The position numbers were made by a program, and so were the translations under genes. Under the pieces are notes generated by a model. That model had not been told where the DNA came from. It saw only the letters and a program-made list of their open reading frames with translations, and did no database searches. A stretch of 64,000 nt of DNA from Anodontia alba (taxonomy: Eukaryota > Mollusca > Bivalvia > Lucinida > Lucinidae): the NCBI GenBank assembly GCA_964016985.1, contig OZ024830.1:77806763-77870762 (forward strand). Direction: 5' to 3'. Shown piece after piece: positions 44,913 through 56,370 of this stretch. Positions within the stretch are counted from its first letter, which is position 1. The number at the start of each line of letters is the position of its first letter.

Positions 44913-45451
44913 TAGTGTTGGGAATCGGCCAGAATTTCATAGTCGATCATCGCTTTTGTAAAACCGACTGATCCTCGATTAATAATCGACTTGTAGAAAA
45001 TACATTCACTCCTAATTTAGTCCTCTTTTATATACTTATTCATTGCTCTAGATCAATAAGAGGGGTATCTATGCAATATTTTTTTCTTATTTCTCCATGA
45101 AAACGTATGTTGTGGTACTTTAGAAGCGCCTCTGCGAGGCGTTTCTAATGAGTACCCACAACATGTTGTTTTCAAGGAGAAATAAGAAAAATATCAGTAC
45201 TTATGGGCTGGCCTTTTGAAGGATGTTTATCATTTTTTTTTTCAAATTTATTGACCACAAATCTAGAATGACCCAAATAGAAAGCTTTGAATTCTTTATA
45301 CCTTGCCAATAAAAATAAAACATGAGAAAAATATGTTTCTAAAAATAGAATTTTCCGATCAGTCGACTATAAAAAAATCTTTCCGGTCATTAGTCACAAG
45401 ACGCAAAAGTGACTGATGATCGATTATAATCGATCATCAGTGGCACCACTA
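44913..45451. mobile_element. Foldback element, possibly hAT-type non-autonomous
   Basis: Ends TAGTGTTGGGAATCGG and (complement) TAGTGGTGCCACTGAT are similar. Sub-ends CGATCATCGCTTTTG and GATCGATTATAATCGATCAT pair partly. A small palindrome (GAAGCGCCTCTGCGAGGCGTTTC) of family A style sits near 45122. There is no gene. The hAT assignment rests only on the TAGTG termini. Confidence 0.45.
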
Positions 45452-45842
45452 CATATAACACAGACGTATTAACGTTAAGCTATGATACCATGTACCGAGT
45501 CTTTTACTAAGTCAAGCATCGCGTTCACCTATCCAGGTACTGATCGTCATGTATATTGCTTCAGTTCGTTAAAAAGCCAATCACTCTACCAGTGTCGCCG
45601 TTAAAAAGATTCTATCAGGAATGAGCCTTGAGAGCAGTGAACGCATTCATAAAACTGAAAATAGATAAAGTGCCAAGTTTTCTGGATAATTTCTGCCAAT
45701 TAGACCTCATCAGTGCCCTCCGATTATTTTTCGGAAATCCCAAAAATTCCCAGAATAGACCCAATGATCATAAAGGACCAGAAAATAAGCCGGCTTCAAC
45801 AGCATAGCTGTAAAAATTATCTTTATTTCAATACATTATTAC

Positions 45843-45990
45843 CTCCTTCTTGGATATCTTCTGGATAATCGTTTTCCTTGTAGTCGACATAAGGTTCACC
45901 ATGCACGATATTCCATCTCATTATGTCGGCAGGATCATGTGACCTTGCGGTAACAAACCTTCCGTCGGAACTAAGAAACGTGGATGAAAC
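45843..45990 (-). CDS. WD40 gene, exon with last blade
   Basis: 148 nt, phase 0 in and 1 out. Acceptor TTTCTGTATGTAG, donor GTAATA. Reads VSSTFLSSDGRFVTARSHDP then ADIMRWNIVHGEPYVDYKEN, DYPEDIQEG. SDGRFVTA...IMRWNIVHGE is a WD40 strand pair with WN in place of WD. A family C foldback begins only about 28 bp upstream of the acceptor (46018), so the branch point may lie inside or next to the element. Confidence 0.8.
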
Positions 45991-46017
45991 CTACATACAG
46001 AAACATTATGTTAATTT

Positions 46018-46336
46018 AGTCGAACGTCAATGGCTCGAACATCTTTGGGACCATGGAAATTCTTTCGAGAGATGGGTAGTTCGAGCCACTGATGGTAAAT
46101 CATGGCACAAGTTCAGGAAGCAAATAGCAGTAATTTAGGGAAATCTTTTCGATTTTCTACACAATGTTTGTATGTTGAGTGTACTCATTAGAATCGCCTC
46201 GATGAGGCGATTCTAATGACTACACTCAACATACAATTCCATGATAAAATAAGAAAAAATCCTAAATATTTGTTTTCTTGAGCTATTGTAAGAATTTTGT
46301 TGGGACTGAAAAAAAGAGTTCGAATCATCCGAGTAT
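46018..46336 (+). mobile_element. Foldback/MITE family C, copy 2 (right end decayed)
   Basis: AGTCGAACGTCAATGGCTCG at the left. Centre ATTAGAATCGCCTCGATGAG with its complement, flanked by TGTATGTTGAGTGTACTC. The right end fades near GAGTTCGAATCATCCG. Confidence 0.8.
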
Positions 46337-46659
46337 TTACTGTTTTGCTGTGAATAACATAAATATATTCATCGGGTGTAATGAACATATATATGTTTTC
46401 ATTACAAGAGATGAATTTTTTTATGGTATTCACTGAAAAAGAGTAACCTTTTCATTTTATTGTTAACACGCCAATGCGCGTTTCTGACGTCATAACTAAC
46501 GTCACCAAACAAAACATGAACATCATGGCGTCGCATTCAGTGCTTAACATGTGTAGCGCCGGAGAGACAAAACAAAAGTTAATGCAAAACAAAATACTCT
46601 TGTTACCAAAATGTTCCTTAAATCCTAACTAAGAAAATGCATACCTACACTTGATAGTT

Positions 46660-47065
46660 TTGTTCAGAAACAGAGAAGTAAGAGGAGTTCAAATGATAAC
46701 TCCGTCAAAATTTGACGAAATTTGCCCATTAGCAATTCCAAACCAGATTTCCACAATATCAATGTATATACCAAGTTTGGTGAACATCTATTTATGTTTA
46801 CTCAAATTGTCATCCGGAAACGGAAACGAAAATATGGGAGTGTCTCGGGCAGATAACTCTGTCAAAATTTGACGAAATTGGCCCATTAGCAATCCCAAAC
46901 CAGATCTCCACAATATCAATGCACATACCAAGTTTGGTAAAAATCCATTGATGTTTACTCATCCGGAAACGAAATACGGACGGACGGACAGACGGCGGAC
47001 AGACACACGGACGTCCAAGTTGAAACCATAATACCCCGCCACTATCGTGTAGCAGGGAATAAAAA
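46660..47065 (+). repeat. Interspersed repeat with GACGGACGGAC tail
   Basis: Two units of CAGATAACTCTGTCAAAATT and CCCATTAGCAATCCCAAACC, then ACGGACGGACGGACAGACGG and CCCCGCCACTATCGTGTAGC. Same family as 61370-61800. Confidence 0.75.
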
Positions 47066-47287
47066 CCGGTGGGATCGACATCTGTTAGGGAAACAACGAT
47101 GACAACCGAAGTAATCCGAAACGAAGAATGAAAATAACATTATTTTTCATAAGTGCAAATATCATATCCTTTTCTCAGAGAGCCTTTCATTGTGTGAAAA
47201 TATCATTTTTATTCATTTCGATAATACAGAGATTTCACCGCTTGCAATAAAACGAAGGTTGTTACTTGTTAGTAGTAACAAAGCATT

Positions 47288-47288
47288 G

Positions 47289-47317
<29 letters not shown>
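47288..47317. repeat. Poly(A) tract
   Basis: About 29 A in the intron between WD40 exons 45.9 and 49.1 kb. Confidence 0.95.
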
Positions 47318-47320
<3 letters not shown>

Positions 47321-47470
47321 GCGAGGTTCTGAAAATGCGCCAAATAAAGCAGTTCTCTGCATATCCCTGTTCTAACTACATCTTATGGGGCAAAACTGTA
47401 TGTACCTATTGTATAGACCTGTTAATGTGATGTACCGTAATAACCCTAAGTATTAAGACAGATAAGCCCT

Positions 47471-47539
47471 TGCAAACAGTGCAGACCCAGATCAGACGCA
47501 GCAAAACCCGGCGTCTGATCAGGGTCTACACTGTTTGCC
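47471..47539. repeat. 70-bp hairpin family H
   Basis: TGCAAACAGTGCAGACCCAG / AGGGTCTACACTGTTTGCC; inner stem GATCAGACGC...GCGTCTGATC. Confidence 0.88.
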
Positions 47540-48104
47540 GTATATACAGCTACATTTTAGACACATGAAGAGGTAGTAGAATGAAAATTTTAGATCACGT
47601 ATGGTAAGTAGATAAGGTATCCCAATACTTAGGGTTATTACGGTTTTACTTCCATCATACTTTGTAAGTTTCTTATAACATTGTCTCTACAGAAATGTAA
47701 TGGTAAGCAAATATGACATTGCCATAAAAAGGTAAAGGTCAACCAAGGATCATCATTTTAACAAAATTGGTAGATCTACTATCCCTAATGATCCATGCCA
47801 GGACTCGGCCTAAAAGCTTTTTTTTCTGGAAAGAGCATTTTAAATGGTCTTTACAATATATGGACGTGGCGGCTATATTAAAGAAGGGCGACCATTTGAA
47901 TAACTTGCAATCCCGTTTATATAGAAGGTTCCACATCAAATTTGATGTAAGCTGGCACAGTAGTTTTAGTGAAGATGTCATTTCAAGATTTAATGATAAG
48001 GTCAAATTTGCTTTCCATTACATTTGTGTGAGAAAAATATTGAAAAAGAACCGAAGAGATGGAAGCGGAAGCAGCAAAACCCTGATATCTGCCCTTACAC
48101 TTGA

Positions 48105-48410
48105 TTTGTTTGTGTTGAGGTTTTACGGCTCAGTCAACCCAATGGGGTCATGTCGAGCGCGGTCAGTTTACCTAACCACACGTTTACTGGGCAGGCTTAG
48201 TTCTCTAAGCGGTTAACCAGTATTGTGCACATTCTTGCAGCAGAAACTGACAACTGCCCTTCTTGAATCAGCGGAAGGGAGAGAATGACCGTAGAAAATA
48301 TTTCATGATCAATCTCCACGAATTAATGTTGCCGACCTCGGTGGGGGTTGAAGCTGCGACCTCCTGGTCTCCAGTCGGACGGCGCATCCAACTGAGCCAC
48401 CGAGGCCGGC
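48105..48410 (-). mobile_element. tRNA-derived SINE with 13-bp target duplication, copy 3
   Basis: CCCTTACACTTGA at 48092-48104 and 48411-48423 flanks a full copy in minus orientation. The tRNA-like head is at 48335-48410. Confidence 0.9.
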
Positions 48411-48535
48411 CCCTTACACTTGAGCGATCATGAAGTGTTTTATTGATTTCTCCTCTAAAACTGTAGAAAATTAAAGAAAAGTCGTAACAGGCAATGTTTG
48501 CCCTGTCATCTGGGAATATGTTCATTGTATTGATA

Positions 48536-48898
48536 TACAGTCGAACCTCAATGGCTCGAACATGTTTGGGACCATAGAAATTCGTTCGAGACATGGGTAG
48601 TTCGAGCCACTGAGGGTTAATCATGGCACCAGTTCAGGAAGCAAATAGCGATAATTTAAGGAAATCTTTTCGATTTTCTACACAGTGATTGTATGTTGAG
48701 TGTACTCATTAGAATCGCCTCGATGAGACGATTCTAATGAGTACACACAACATACAATTTCACGATAAAATAAGAAAATTTTCTTAAATATTTGTTTTCT
48801 TGAGCTATCAGAAGAATTTCGTAAGGACTCAAAAACTAGTTCGAGTTAGCCATGGTAAACGAGCCATCGGTGTTCGAGCCATCGGGGTTCGACTGTGT
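48536..48898 (+). mobile_element. Foldback/MITE family C, copy 3 (full length)
   Basis: ACAGTCGAACCTCAATGGCT to CGGGGTTCGACTGTGT, about 363 bp. Centre ATTAGAATCGCCTCGATGAG and complement. This is the best copy for defining the family ends. Confidence 0.88.
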
Positions 48899-49115
48899 AA
48901 GCCACGACGCCTAAAAACGTACATTCGTACATGTGCACCCAGCAAAGACTCCAATCAAATTGCGAATCAGAGCCGTCTGACAAGTCTCCGTCGTCCCCAT
49001 GAAGAAGCTTTGCATCCTTGGCTATCCAAAATGCGCAAAGTGAAGATTCTGATCAGATTGCGCAAACTGTCTAAAGGTACTTTTTTGACGTTTAGGGTCA
49101 TATTTTTAAACTTAC

Positions 49116-49282
49116 CGAACTGTCTAAAGTGTACGATGCCACACATTCGAATGTCTTTTTGTCCCATAGTCTGAAACAATCTTCCTCGGACATGCTTCCG
49201 TAGGAGAATATATACGGCCCATCCTGGCAAACACTCATCTGTATGGACGACGTATGGCCAATCAATCGATGCAGAAGCGTAC
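49116..49282 (-). CDS. WD40 gene, exon with complete blade
   Basis: 167 nt, phase 1 in and 0 out. Acceptor TTTTGTGTTCTTTAG, donor GTAAGT. Reads TLLHRLIGHTSSIQMSVCQD then GPYIFSYGSMSEEDCFRLWD, KKTFECVASYTLDSS. It contains both landmarks of a blade: GH (LIGHTSSI) and WD (FRLWDKKT). Two inverted palindromic elements lie within 360 bp upstream of it (49327-49641). Confidence 0.85.
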
Positions 49283-49326
49283 CTAAAGAACACAAAATTA
49301 GACCATGACATCGTTTCTAAACTTAC

Positions 49327-49432
49327 CCAGCTAGTATTCTACGTTAATCTACATCGGGCCGTCATCGGCCCGTCAGCTACCCTGACGGGCCGATGACGGC
49401 CCGATATAGATTTACGTAGAATGCTGACTGGG
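49327..49432. repeat. 106-bp near-perfect palindrome, copy 1
   Basis: CCCAGCTAGTATTCTACGTT at one end, AATGCTGACTGGGT at the other. The inner arms GGGCCGTCATCGGCCCGTCA / TGACGGGCCGATGACGGCCC meet around CTACC. Confidence 0.92.
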
Positions 49433-49529
49433 TATATACTAAAATTCCGCTATTAAGACCACTCGAAAATGGGACCTCTTCGGTTTCTTTCTTATTATTC
49501 TGCATTCAATATCAATTCCACGTCACTAA

Positions 49530-49641
49530 TAACCCAGTCAGCATTCTACGTAAATCTATATCGGGCCGTCATCGGCCCGTCAGGGTAGCTGACGGGCCGA
49601 TGACGGCCTGATGTAGATTTACGTAGAATGCTAGCTGGGTA
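49530..49641. repeat. 106-bp near-perfect palindrome, copy 2 (inverted to copy 1)
   Basis: Reverse complement of copy 1 with few changes (loop GGTAG instead of CTACC). Beyond the pair, ATTCCGCTATTAAGACCAC (49445) and GTGGTCTTGACAGCGGAAT (49665) are also inverted. Confidence 0.92.
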
Positions 49642-49770
49642 AGATCACTTTTATGCAGTCTAAAAGGTGGTCTTGACAGCGGAATGTTTATTGTATATTG
49701 TTTCTTTTTCCTACTCAAAAATGAAATTAGAACTTTACCCATAAATGACTTGCCTACCAAAACGGGGCAT

Positions 49771-49838
49771 TTGCAAATGGTGTAGATCTAGACCGTAAGA
49801 CACAGAATCGGCGTCCTATTAGGTGTACACTGTTTGCC
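49771..49838. repeat. 70-bp hairpin family H
   Basis: TTGCAAATGGTGTAGATCTA / AGGTGTACACTGTTTGCC; inner stem decayed. Confidence 0.7.
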
Positions 49839-50556
49839 ATGATATTTGCAGATTTCTTTTAAGGGTGATGGATATACATTTAACAGGGAGGTAACTGTTA
49901 GAACTGGTTTACCACCCTGCTGAGAAATAGTCTATTACATCTAAAAGGAAACAGTCTGCTCTCAAGTGCAGTATATTCTTACATTTTGAGTGTAGAAGGG
50001 GTTTGATGTTAGTTAAGCAAACAGAAAGTCTCATAAGTTGTTCCTTGGCTTAATATAAAGGAAAAGAAACCAAGTGTATCCAATCCCCTTAAGTTACAAA
50101 TTTTTTAAACAGTTATGACATCGATTATGTCAATCTACTTGAAAATTCGAGATAAATGCCAGACGATTTATAGATTGCCAGAAGCTTAAGGTGAATGGAT
50201 GCATCTAGAAATTGAACTGTCAACTAACTAAGGTGCCATAAAATTCAGGTTCCGGAAGAGCTTCTTGTATAGATATTTTTTCAACGAACGTTATATTTAG
50301 ACTTTACTTCAGAATGACGGCAATAAAAATGTGAAAATGGTTTCTGCAGTCTATGATATCGGTACCCCTGCTTTAGAAGTTTAGCAGTTCAAATTTAATT
50401 TTAATTATTAAAGTCACTGACTTGATTATATGCTCTAGCAAAAGTAAATTAACTGAGAATTTTCTAAGTAATATATCGTGTCTCTTGGGTTAAGTTTTAC
50501 ATATTTAGTTATATATGTTTGATTCCACCAACAACGAACTGATCAAATAAACTCAC

Positions 50557-50718
50557 CTTGCATATAGTCAAACACTCTGATGACATTATCATAATGATAG
50601 GAGATGATTCTCGTGTCGTCCAGGAAAAACATTTCGTCTAAGGAGGTATTGTCATCAGATCTTTGTAGTTTTAGTTTCTGTTCCCATACCTTGTCATTTA
50701 ACATACACACTTCTTTTC
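50557..50718 (-). CDS. WD40 gene, exon with degenerate blade
   Basis: 162 nt, phase 1 at both ends. The acceptor has a long pyrimidine tract (GCTTTTAATTTCAACAG) and the donor is GTGAGT. Reads KEVCMLNDKVWEQKLKLQRS then DDNTSLDEMFFLDDTRIISY, HYDNVIRVFDYMQG. DDTRIISYHYDNVIRVFDYMQG is a typical blade, with FDY in place of WD. Confidence 0.8.
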
Positions 50719-50829
50719 CTGTTGAAATTAAAAGCAAGAAAAAAACTAAAAATGTGTGTGTTTGTAAAACAGTATGCCTCCACTAAATACTTGTCCGCAC
50801 AATAAAGCCAAGCTTGAAAAGGGGCATAA

Positions 50830-53640
50830 CTCTAAATAAATGGACTTTGTAACAAGAGGACCATATGGCTCTTGATCGGTCACCTGAGCACAAAACTTGT
50901 GGAAGTGATGTTGTCATGGCTTGCGATATGTCAATTCAAGATGGCCGTTTTGTTCGGTAGCCATGGCAAAACTTATAAATAGGCAATTTGTGAAGCGACG
51001 GCAGGGACGAAAACCAGGTGAGGCATCAGCAGGGAAAGAAAACCCTGTGAAGCGAAGACCCTCTGTAAAGCGCCAGCAGGGAAAGAAGTCTCTTGTCTAT
51101 TTTTAGCTCTAGCGGCCAATTTGATCAGCAGAGTGGAACCATTTTAGCAACTTTGGTAAAAAGATAGAAGAGAAACATTTCTGTGAAATCATTTTGAAAT
51201 CGGGCAACTGGTCTACATGTATGAGATGAAATCGGGCCAAAGGCCTAGGAGGAGATGTTTAAACGTGTTTTTTTTTTTTTTTTTTTTTTTTTGTTTTCCT
51301 TCATTTTTAGCTCTGGTGGCCATTTTATTCAGCCGAGCGCAACCATTTTAGCAATTTTGGTAAAGGGCTATAAGAGAAACAATTCTGTGAAATGATTTTT
51401 AAATCAAGCCACTGGCCGCGGAGGCGATGTAGTTTAATTTTTGTTTTCTATTATTAGCTCTGGCTTCATTTTGTTCAGCCGAGCGGAACCATTTTAGCAA
51501 TTTAGTAGACGGCGTAAAAGGAACATTTCTGTGAAATTATTTGAAATCGGGCAACTGGCCGCGGAGGAGATGTCGTTTAAAGACTGTTTTAGCTCCAGCA
51601 GCCAGCTTGCTGAACGGAGCGGAACCATTTGAGCAATTTTGGTAAAGGGCCATGAGTGGAAAAATTCTGTAAAGTTTGGAGGAAATTGGATCAGTAGTTT
51701 AAGAGGAGATGTCGTTTAAATACGCCACAGTGACCTTGACCTTACGTCCTGGACCCTCAAGTCGAATTTGCTGGCGATATTATTATACCCAATATTTGTG
51801 TGAAGTTACGTTAAAATCGATCAATAAATGTAGGCGCTAGAGAGATTATAAACTTTTTCTAAAATATAGCCACGTTGACCTTGAAACAGAGGGAAGGCCC
51901 TTAAAGTCGAACTTGCTTGAGATATTATCATACCCAAAATTTGTGTGATATTATAAATAAAATTCATCAATAAATGCAGGCACCGGAGTCATAACAAAGC
52001 TTTTCTAAAATATCTCTTGTGACCTTGACTTTCAGCCCAGCACCTTGATAGTCGTCTTGTTTGAGATATTAAAGTACCCAACATTTGTGTGAAGTTATAT
52101 TAAAATCCCCTGATAAATGTAGGCACTAAGACGATGACAAAGTTTTTTTTCTAAAGAAAATAGCCTCTGTGATCTTGACCTTGAGCGAGGGACCCCGAAA
52201 GTCGACCTTGCTCGAGATTTTATCATACCCAACATTGGTGTGGTTACATTAAAATCCATCAATAAATGTAGGAGCTAGAGCGATGACATTTAAAAAAAAA
52301 AACAAATAACCACAGCGACCTTGCCCTTGGGCCAAGGACCCTGAAAGTCGAACTTGCTCAAGATATTATCAAGCCCAACATTTGTGTGAATTTATATTAA
52401 AATCCATCAATAAATGTAGGCGCTAGAGCAATGACAAAAGGTGAACAGACGTACGTTAGTACATACTTACAGGCGAAACCCTATAACCCCTCGCCACTTC
52501 GTTGAGCGAGGGAATAATAATCTGATAAGAATCGGACCAGTATTTTAATTTATTTGAGAGTCCATTCATGTCCACCTTATCTGCAAGTTTCAGGAAGACA
52601 TGATCAAAACTGAATGACTTACACTGATGACAAAGTCAAACAGAGATTTTTCTCAGCAATCAAGGGGCGTAATTTTAAATATAAATGTTCCAATCTGGCA
52701 AGTTTTCAAACTTGTCCGAGATTTTGTCTATGTCCACCTTAGCTGCTGCAAGTTTCAAGAATTTCCGATCAAAACCAAACGAGTTATGGTGAGGCTTTTG
52801 CAGCTTTCAAGGAATTGTAGATTAATGATCCAATGATTTTGAACTTGTCGAGATTACATCGATGCCCACCTTATCCGCAAGTTTCAGGAAGATCTGATCA
52901 AAACTGAACGAGTTGGCAAAGTCAAACAGAGGCTTTTTTGGCAATCAAGGGGAATTAACTGTAAGAATAATGATCTGATCTGGCCAGTTTTCGAATTTAT
53001 TCGAGATTTCATCCATGTCCATCTTATCTGCAAGTTCCAGGAACATCTGATTAAAACTGAACGAGTTACGCTGATGACAAATTCAAACAAAGGCTTTTTC
53101 AGCAACAAAAGGACGTAACTCTAAGATAAATGATTCTATCTGGCCAAGGTTTGTCCACGATTTTATTCATGTCCACCTTATTTGCAAGTTTTAGGAAAAT
53201 CTGATCAAACCTGAATGACTTATGCTGATGACAGAGGCTATTTCGGCAATCAAGGGGACGTAACTCTAAGACGAGTAATCCGATCTGGCCAGTTTTCAAA
53301 CTTGTCCCAGATTTTATCCATATCCACTGTATCTGCAAGTTTCAGGAACATCCGATCAAAACTGAAGGAGTTACGGTGATGACACATTTTCCCATTTTAA
53401 GTCAATGGAATCTTGTGGATGCCATAGCAATCAAAGTTTTCATGAAAAGCTTATGCCATCAATCCGCTACCAGAGGCATGCTACAGATGAGAAATAACTA
53501 AGATCAGCGAACAGACTGTGGAGATATAACTGGTCAAAGGTGCTGACGGATGACGGACAAACGGTCGACGGACCACTATCCTATAAGCTCCCCTTGAACC
53601 TTCGGCCCAGGTGCGCTAAAAATGTGGATCAGGTGATCTA
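50830..53640. repeat. Composite repeat made of three successive tandem blocks
   Basis: Starts with CATATGGCTCTTGATCGGTC. Block 1 (51100-51720): units with AGCGGAACCATTTTAGCAAT. Block 2 (51720-52450): about 145-bp units with CCTTGACCTT, CTCGAGATATTATCATACCC and ATCAATAAATGTAGGCGCTA. Block 3 (52540-53380): about 145-bp units with TCTGGCCAGTTTTCAAACTT, CCACCTTATCTGCAAGTTTC and AGGGGACGTAACTCTAAG. A poly(T) of 23 lies at 51271. It ends near CCTTCGGCCCAGGTG. No gene frame is convincing. Confidence 0.75.
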
Positions 53641-54262
53641 TTTCCCAGCCCCAATATTAAGTATGTCAAATAATTTCAACAAGGAACACATGTGTGAAAC
53701 TCCAGTGTCCTAGCATACACCCTTCATCAGTTATAAAACCTACCAAACCGTATGATGAAAATAATATACCATATCAACTTTTTTTCAAGTTGGGGCATAA
53801 TTATTTACCATATTTACCCTAAATATTCAGACATATTAACTACTCAACGCACTTGTACTTACTATGGAAGAAGTCTATTATTGCACGGCGCATCAGCGCC
53901 GGGCATATTGTGGTTACTTTGTAACTGTCAGTGTGTGTCGGAAACGGCGTAACCTTTCGGTTCACATTTTTTTAAAAACATATGACGATTGTATTAAATA
54001 AAAGGTCCTGTGATATATTAATGTGCTACAAATTGTGGACAGAAATAATGTTTCAGCTACTTGATAAATACAGGGTCCAAACTTCCCTGTTTGTATAACC
54101 AACATGCGTTTATTTACCGGATATTTTAGGAGTATCCTTTCGGTTTTTATGGCGGGGGCGAAAAATATCGGGTTGGAGCTGGTACCCGTTCTAATTTGAA
54201 GATTTCGCGTTTTAGTTTTTCTATGTGGAGAACCAGTCAGCGTGCCTTTGAAGAAAATGGTC

Positions 54263-54450
54263 GGGTATAAAAGCCAAGTCCGATCCGATCCAGTAAATAT
54301 AAGAAAATCATAGTTTTCTCAGTAGTGAAGCTCTGAATGTTCTAGTGACCATTTATTCTCTGCGACAGAGCTAATCTCTGTATATATTAGCTTCACTACT
54401 GAGAAAACTATGATTTTCTTATATTTACTGGACTTGCCTTTTATACCCCT
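54263..54450. mobile_element. Foldback element with 43-bp perfect arms
   Basis: Arms 54290-54332 and 54389-54431 are exact complements (AGTAAATATAAGAAAATCAT ... AGTAGTGAAGCT). Outside them GTATAAAAGCCAAGTC and ACTTGCCTTTTATACCC also pair, apart from a 9-bp insert (CGATCCGAT) on the left. The 56-nt centre is not repetitive. Confidence 0.9.
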
Positions 54451-54912
54451 AGAAGACAGAAAACTGCTTAAAAATCAAATCCAAAAGCATTGAAAAAAGA
54501 AATATCTTTTGTCGAATATTTAATTAAGCAATGTATGATAATACAAAACTGATATACTGGACATTTGAATCGTAGTTTAGATATAATGACAAAAATAAAA
54601 TTTATGATCGGCAGAAAAATGATCGGCGGATCGGATCGCCATATTGGATGAATCGAAGCTGCATGAGTTTGGGTAAATAAACATAAATGTTGCTATGTAT
54701 CTGCTTTTTCGTTGGTTGTATTTTTGCGTGCATTAAAATATTTGTCGAGGCTCTATAATTCGATACAAAAAGGAATGTTTTTTTCAATCCTAGCGGAACT
54801 TTTATGACCATTTCACCGCCCGTTTCTGTAGGCAGTATCCACATTCGTGACATTTATTTAGTCCTTTTACCAGACTCGGTAAGACACTTTTTGCCCACAA
54901 AAAAAGCAAGAC

Positions 54913-56370
54913 GTGCTCGTCTGTATTGTTTTCCATAAGATGCCTTGCTCGAGGTTTGTGCAGGGAAGTATTCATCAGGGTTCATTGGGCATTTCTGTGT
55001 TGAGCGCCTCCTTTGGCACTCAGTGTACAGCCATTGCATTAATTGCTTTGGTTTTTGCCTGCTTTAAAGTAGATGTGACCACATGGGAATCACAGCATTT
55101 GGATACTGTAGTATTTGAAGGTGATACTTTGTATAACAGTATCGTTCAAAGTAGATATGATGGCGATGCCACTGTTTATTTAGGGCATCAAGATTTGCCA
55201 TTAGAATTTACTGCTTTTGGTGCAAGATACCAACAGAGGTTGGGTTCAACTTTTCATGGGGCTATTAATAACCGTCCGGCAGTTGTAGAGGCAGGCGGGC
55301 ACACAGTAATAGATGCCTTAGAAATGGCTTTCAATCAGTCTCCTTGGGTTATTGGAACTTTTGGTGGAAGATCAGTAGCCTTATTTAGAAGCAATGACAT
55401 GTTTTTTGTTTTCGACTCGCATTCACGAAATGCAGTGGGTCAAATTGATTCAGCAGGTAGAAGCATACTTCTGTGTTATGATAATGTAAATGTTTTGTCA
55501 TTGTATTTATCTGCAGTCTATCCTGATCATATTTTTAACATATCTCCAGTTCAACTGCGTGGCCCAGAAGAGTTGGTTAGTGCCATCTTAAATGAACCAG
55601 TACAGAGTACTGAACATGTCGAAGAAATGATATGTGATGAAGCTGAAATAAACACATTCATTCTTCCAACTGATGCACATGTAGCTGTTGACAGTGTAAT
55701 ACATGAATTTGATCATACATACCATGCATTGCCTGGAAATAAACCTAAAGGAAAATCTTATAAAAAGCAATGCTAAGATAAAGATCGCAGGACAATTGGT
55801 GATTTGTATGCAAGCCAGCAGACACAACTTCATGGTAGGAATATGTCTTCTGTTACATGTGAGTTGACTATGTGTAGCTCAGATGTGGCTGCTGTTTGTA
55901 ATATTAGTACTAGTGACCAGCAGAGGTCAACAGTCAGTGATAATACCAATGTGTGTATGTCTGACCAAACTAACCAAGATTATGAATCATACATTCGTAG
56001 CACACCTAAGTATTGGTGCAAATGTTGTGACCGATTTCTTTTCTCATCTCAAGTCAAGCATTTAGGTTGTAAAAATAATTCAGTTATACAGGCTTTGAAA
56101 TTCAATTCTTCTACACAACTTTGTCACACCTGTTATAAATATGTATGTCAAGGAACTATTCCTCCTTTGAGCTCCGAACTAAATGCTCTTGGTATAGACT
56201 ATATTCCCAATGAAATCAGTTCTTTAAGCTCACTAGAAAAGAAACTTTTAGCCAGAATTCAAGTTTGCATGACTGTCATTTTACTTCCTGGTGGACAGTA
56301 TGCTGAGAAAGGTCTAATAGTTGACATGCCAAGAGATGTTGTCATTCGTGGAAGAAATAACAGGTATTGA
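54913..56370 (+). pseudogene. Helitron protease-like and Cys-rich N-terminal part
   Basis: The first 287 codons (54913-55776) look like a cysteine protease: FGTQCTAIALIALVFA with candidate nucleophile Cys38, and later VIGTFGGRSVALF then MFFVFDSHSRNA with Asp168-x-His170. This pattern (QC near the start, FDxH late) fits the OTU/tegument-protease type of deubiquitinase-like fold; OTU-like proteases are known in Helentrons. TAA at 55774-55776 stops it, but the same frame goes on (DKDRRTIGDLYASQQTQ) through a Cys-rich part (KYWCKCCDRFLF, LCHTCYKYVC), probably zinc-binding, to 56370. The true start may lie upstream. The protease call is by motif only. Confidence 0.6.

Noticed and set aside
47767..48216. 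149-codon plus frame
   Set aside because: Its second half is the SINE at 48105-48410 read backwards; the first half has no domain.
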